NCBI GenBank assembly: GCA_963592185.1
Contig: CAVAVT010000026.1
Span: 1 to 23,833, forward strand
Direction of reading: 5' to 3'
Length of the DNA stretch: 23,833 bases
Source of the DNA: CAVAVT01 sp963592185
Lineage (GTDB): Bacteria > Bacillota > Negativicutes > Selenomonadales > Selenomonadaceae
Shown piece by piece: positions 23,792-23,833 of the stretch. The notes under the pieces are model-generated. The model did not search any database and was not told the DNA's origin. It was given only the letters and a program-made list of their open reading frames with translations. Position 1 is the stretch's first letter, and every line of letters starts with the position of its first letter. The position numbers were made by a program, and so were the translations under genes.

Positions 23792-23833
23792 ATCCCAAAA
23801 TCCTTCCTCTGCTCTACAATATTTTCTCCGTTA

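Noticed and set aside
1..23833. CRISPR arrays, insertion sequences, phage genes
   Set aside because: No regularly spaced repeats, transposase, integrase or structural phage genes were found on either strand.

Overview
The window comes from a low-to-mid-GC Firmicute, most plausibly an anaerobic one such as a member of the Negativicutes. Evidence for the Firmicute assignment: strong AGGAGG-type ribosome binding sites, frequent GTG/TTG starts, a TPP riboswitch and a T-box leader that both end in intrinsic terminators, and a gene block (yaaR-holB-ricT-trmN6-rsmI-metG-tatD, then a YabE-like 3D-domain gene) that matches the order near the origin in Bacillus and relatives. A DcuB-type fumarate/succinate antiporter points to anaerobic life. 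The narrower assignment is inference. No mobile element, phage gene or CRISPR array was seen.

Region 1 (1-4059, all minus strand): the 5' part of a tRNA-Gly(GCC) with its promoter; a thiamine salvage locus in which a TPP riboswitch with terminator controls thiM, followed by dcuB with its own terminator, then a small thiamine-binding protein gene and thiE; and a complete tRNA-Thr(CGT) with a consensus promoter and a terminator.

Region 2 (4063-8458): an aromatic-type amino-acid permease followed by a large helical-repeat protein of unknown function (minus); an orphan 138-residue helical protein (plus) converging on a secreted YabE-like 3D-domain cell-wall protein (minus), with a shared hairpin between them.

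Region 3 (8595-15711, minus): a compact, partly overlapping housekeeping operon, yaaR-holB-ricT-trmN6-rsmI-metG-tatD, closed by a strong terminator. It covers replication-clamp loading, RNA processing, tRNA/rRNA methylation, Met-tRNA charging and a TatD nuclease.

Region 4 (15819-19047): divergent serine-biosynthesis genes. serA (minus) sits behind a T-box leader; serC (plus, TTG start) has an ordinary promoter. Both end in terminators.

Region 5 (19051-23791): a putative minus-strand operon of a 35-residue small ORF, a 233-residue unknown protein and a secreted DUF4127 protein; divergently, methylglyoxal synthase (mgsA, plus); and at the edge an AT-richer GtrII-like membrane glucosyltransferase (minus).

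The most unusual element is a dispersed intergenic repeat of about 44 bp in three copies (7032, 15774, 22240). Each copy has a conserved 8-bp hairpin stem with a variable 3-nt loop, followed on the minus strand by a promoter-like -10 sequence.
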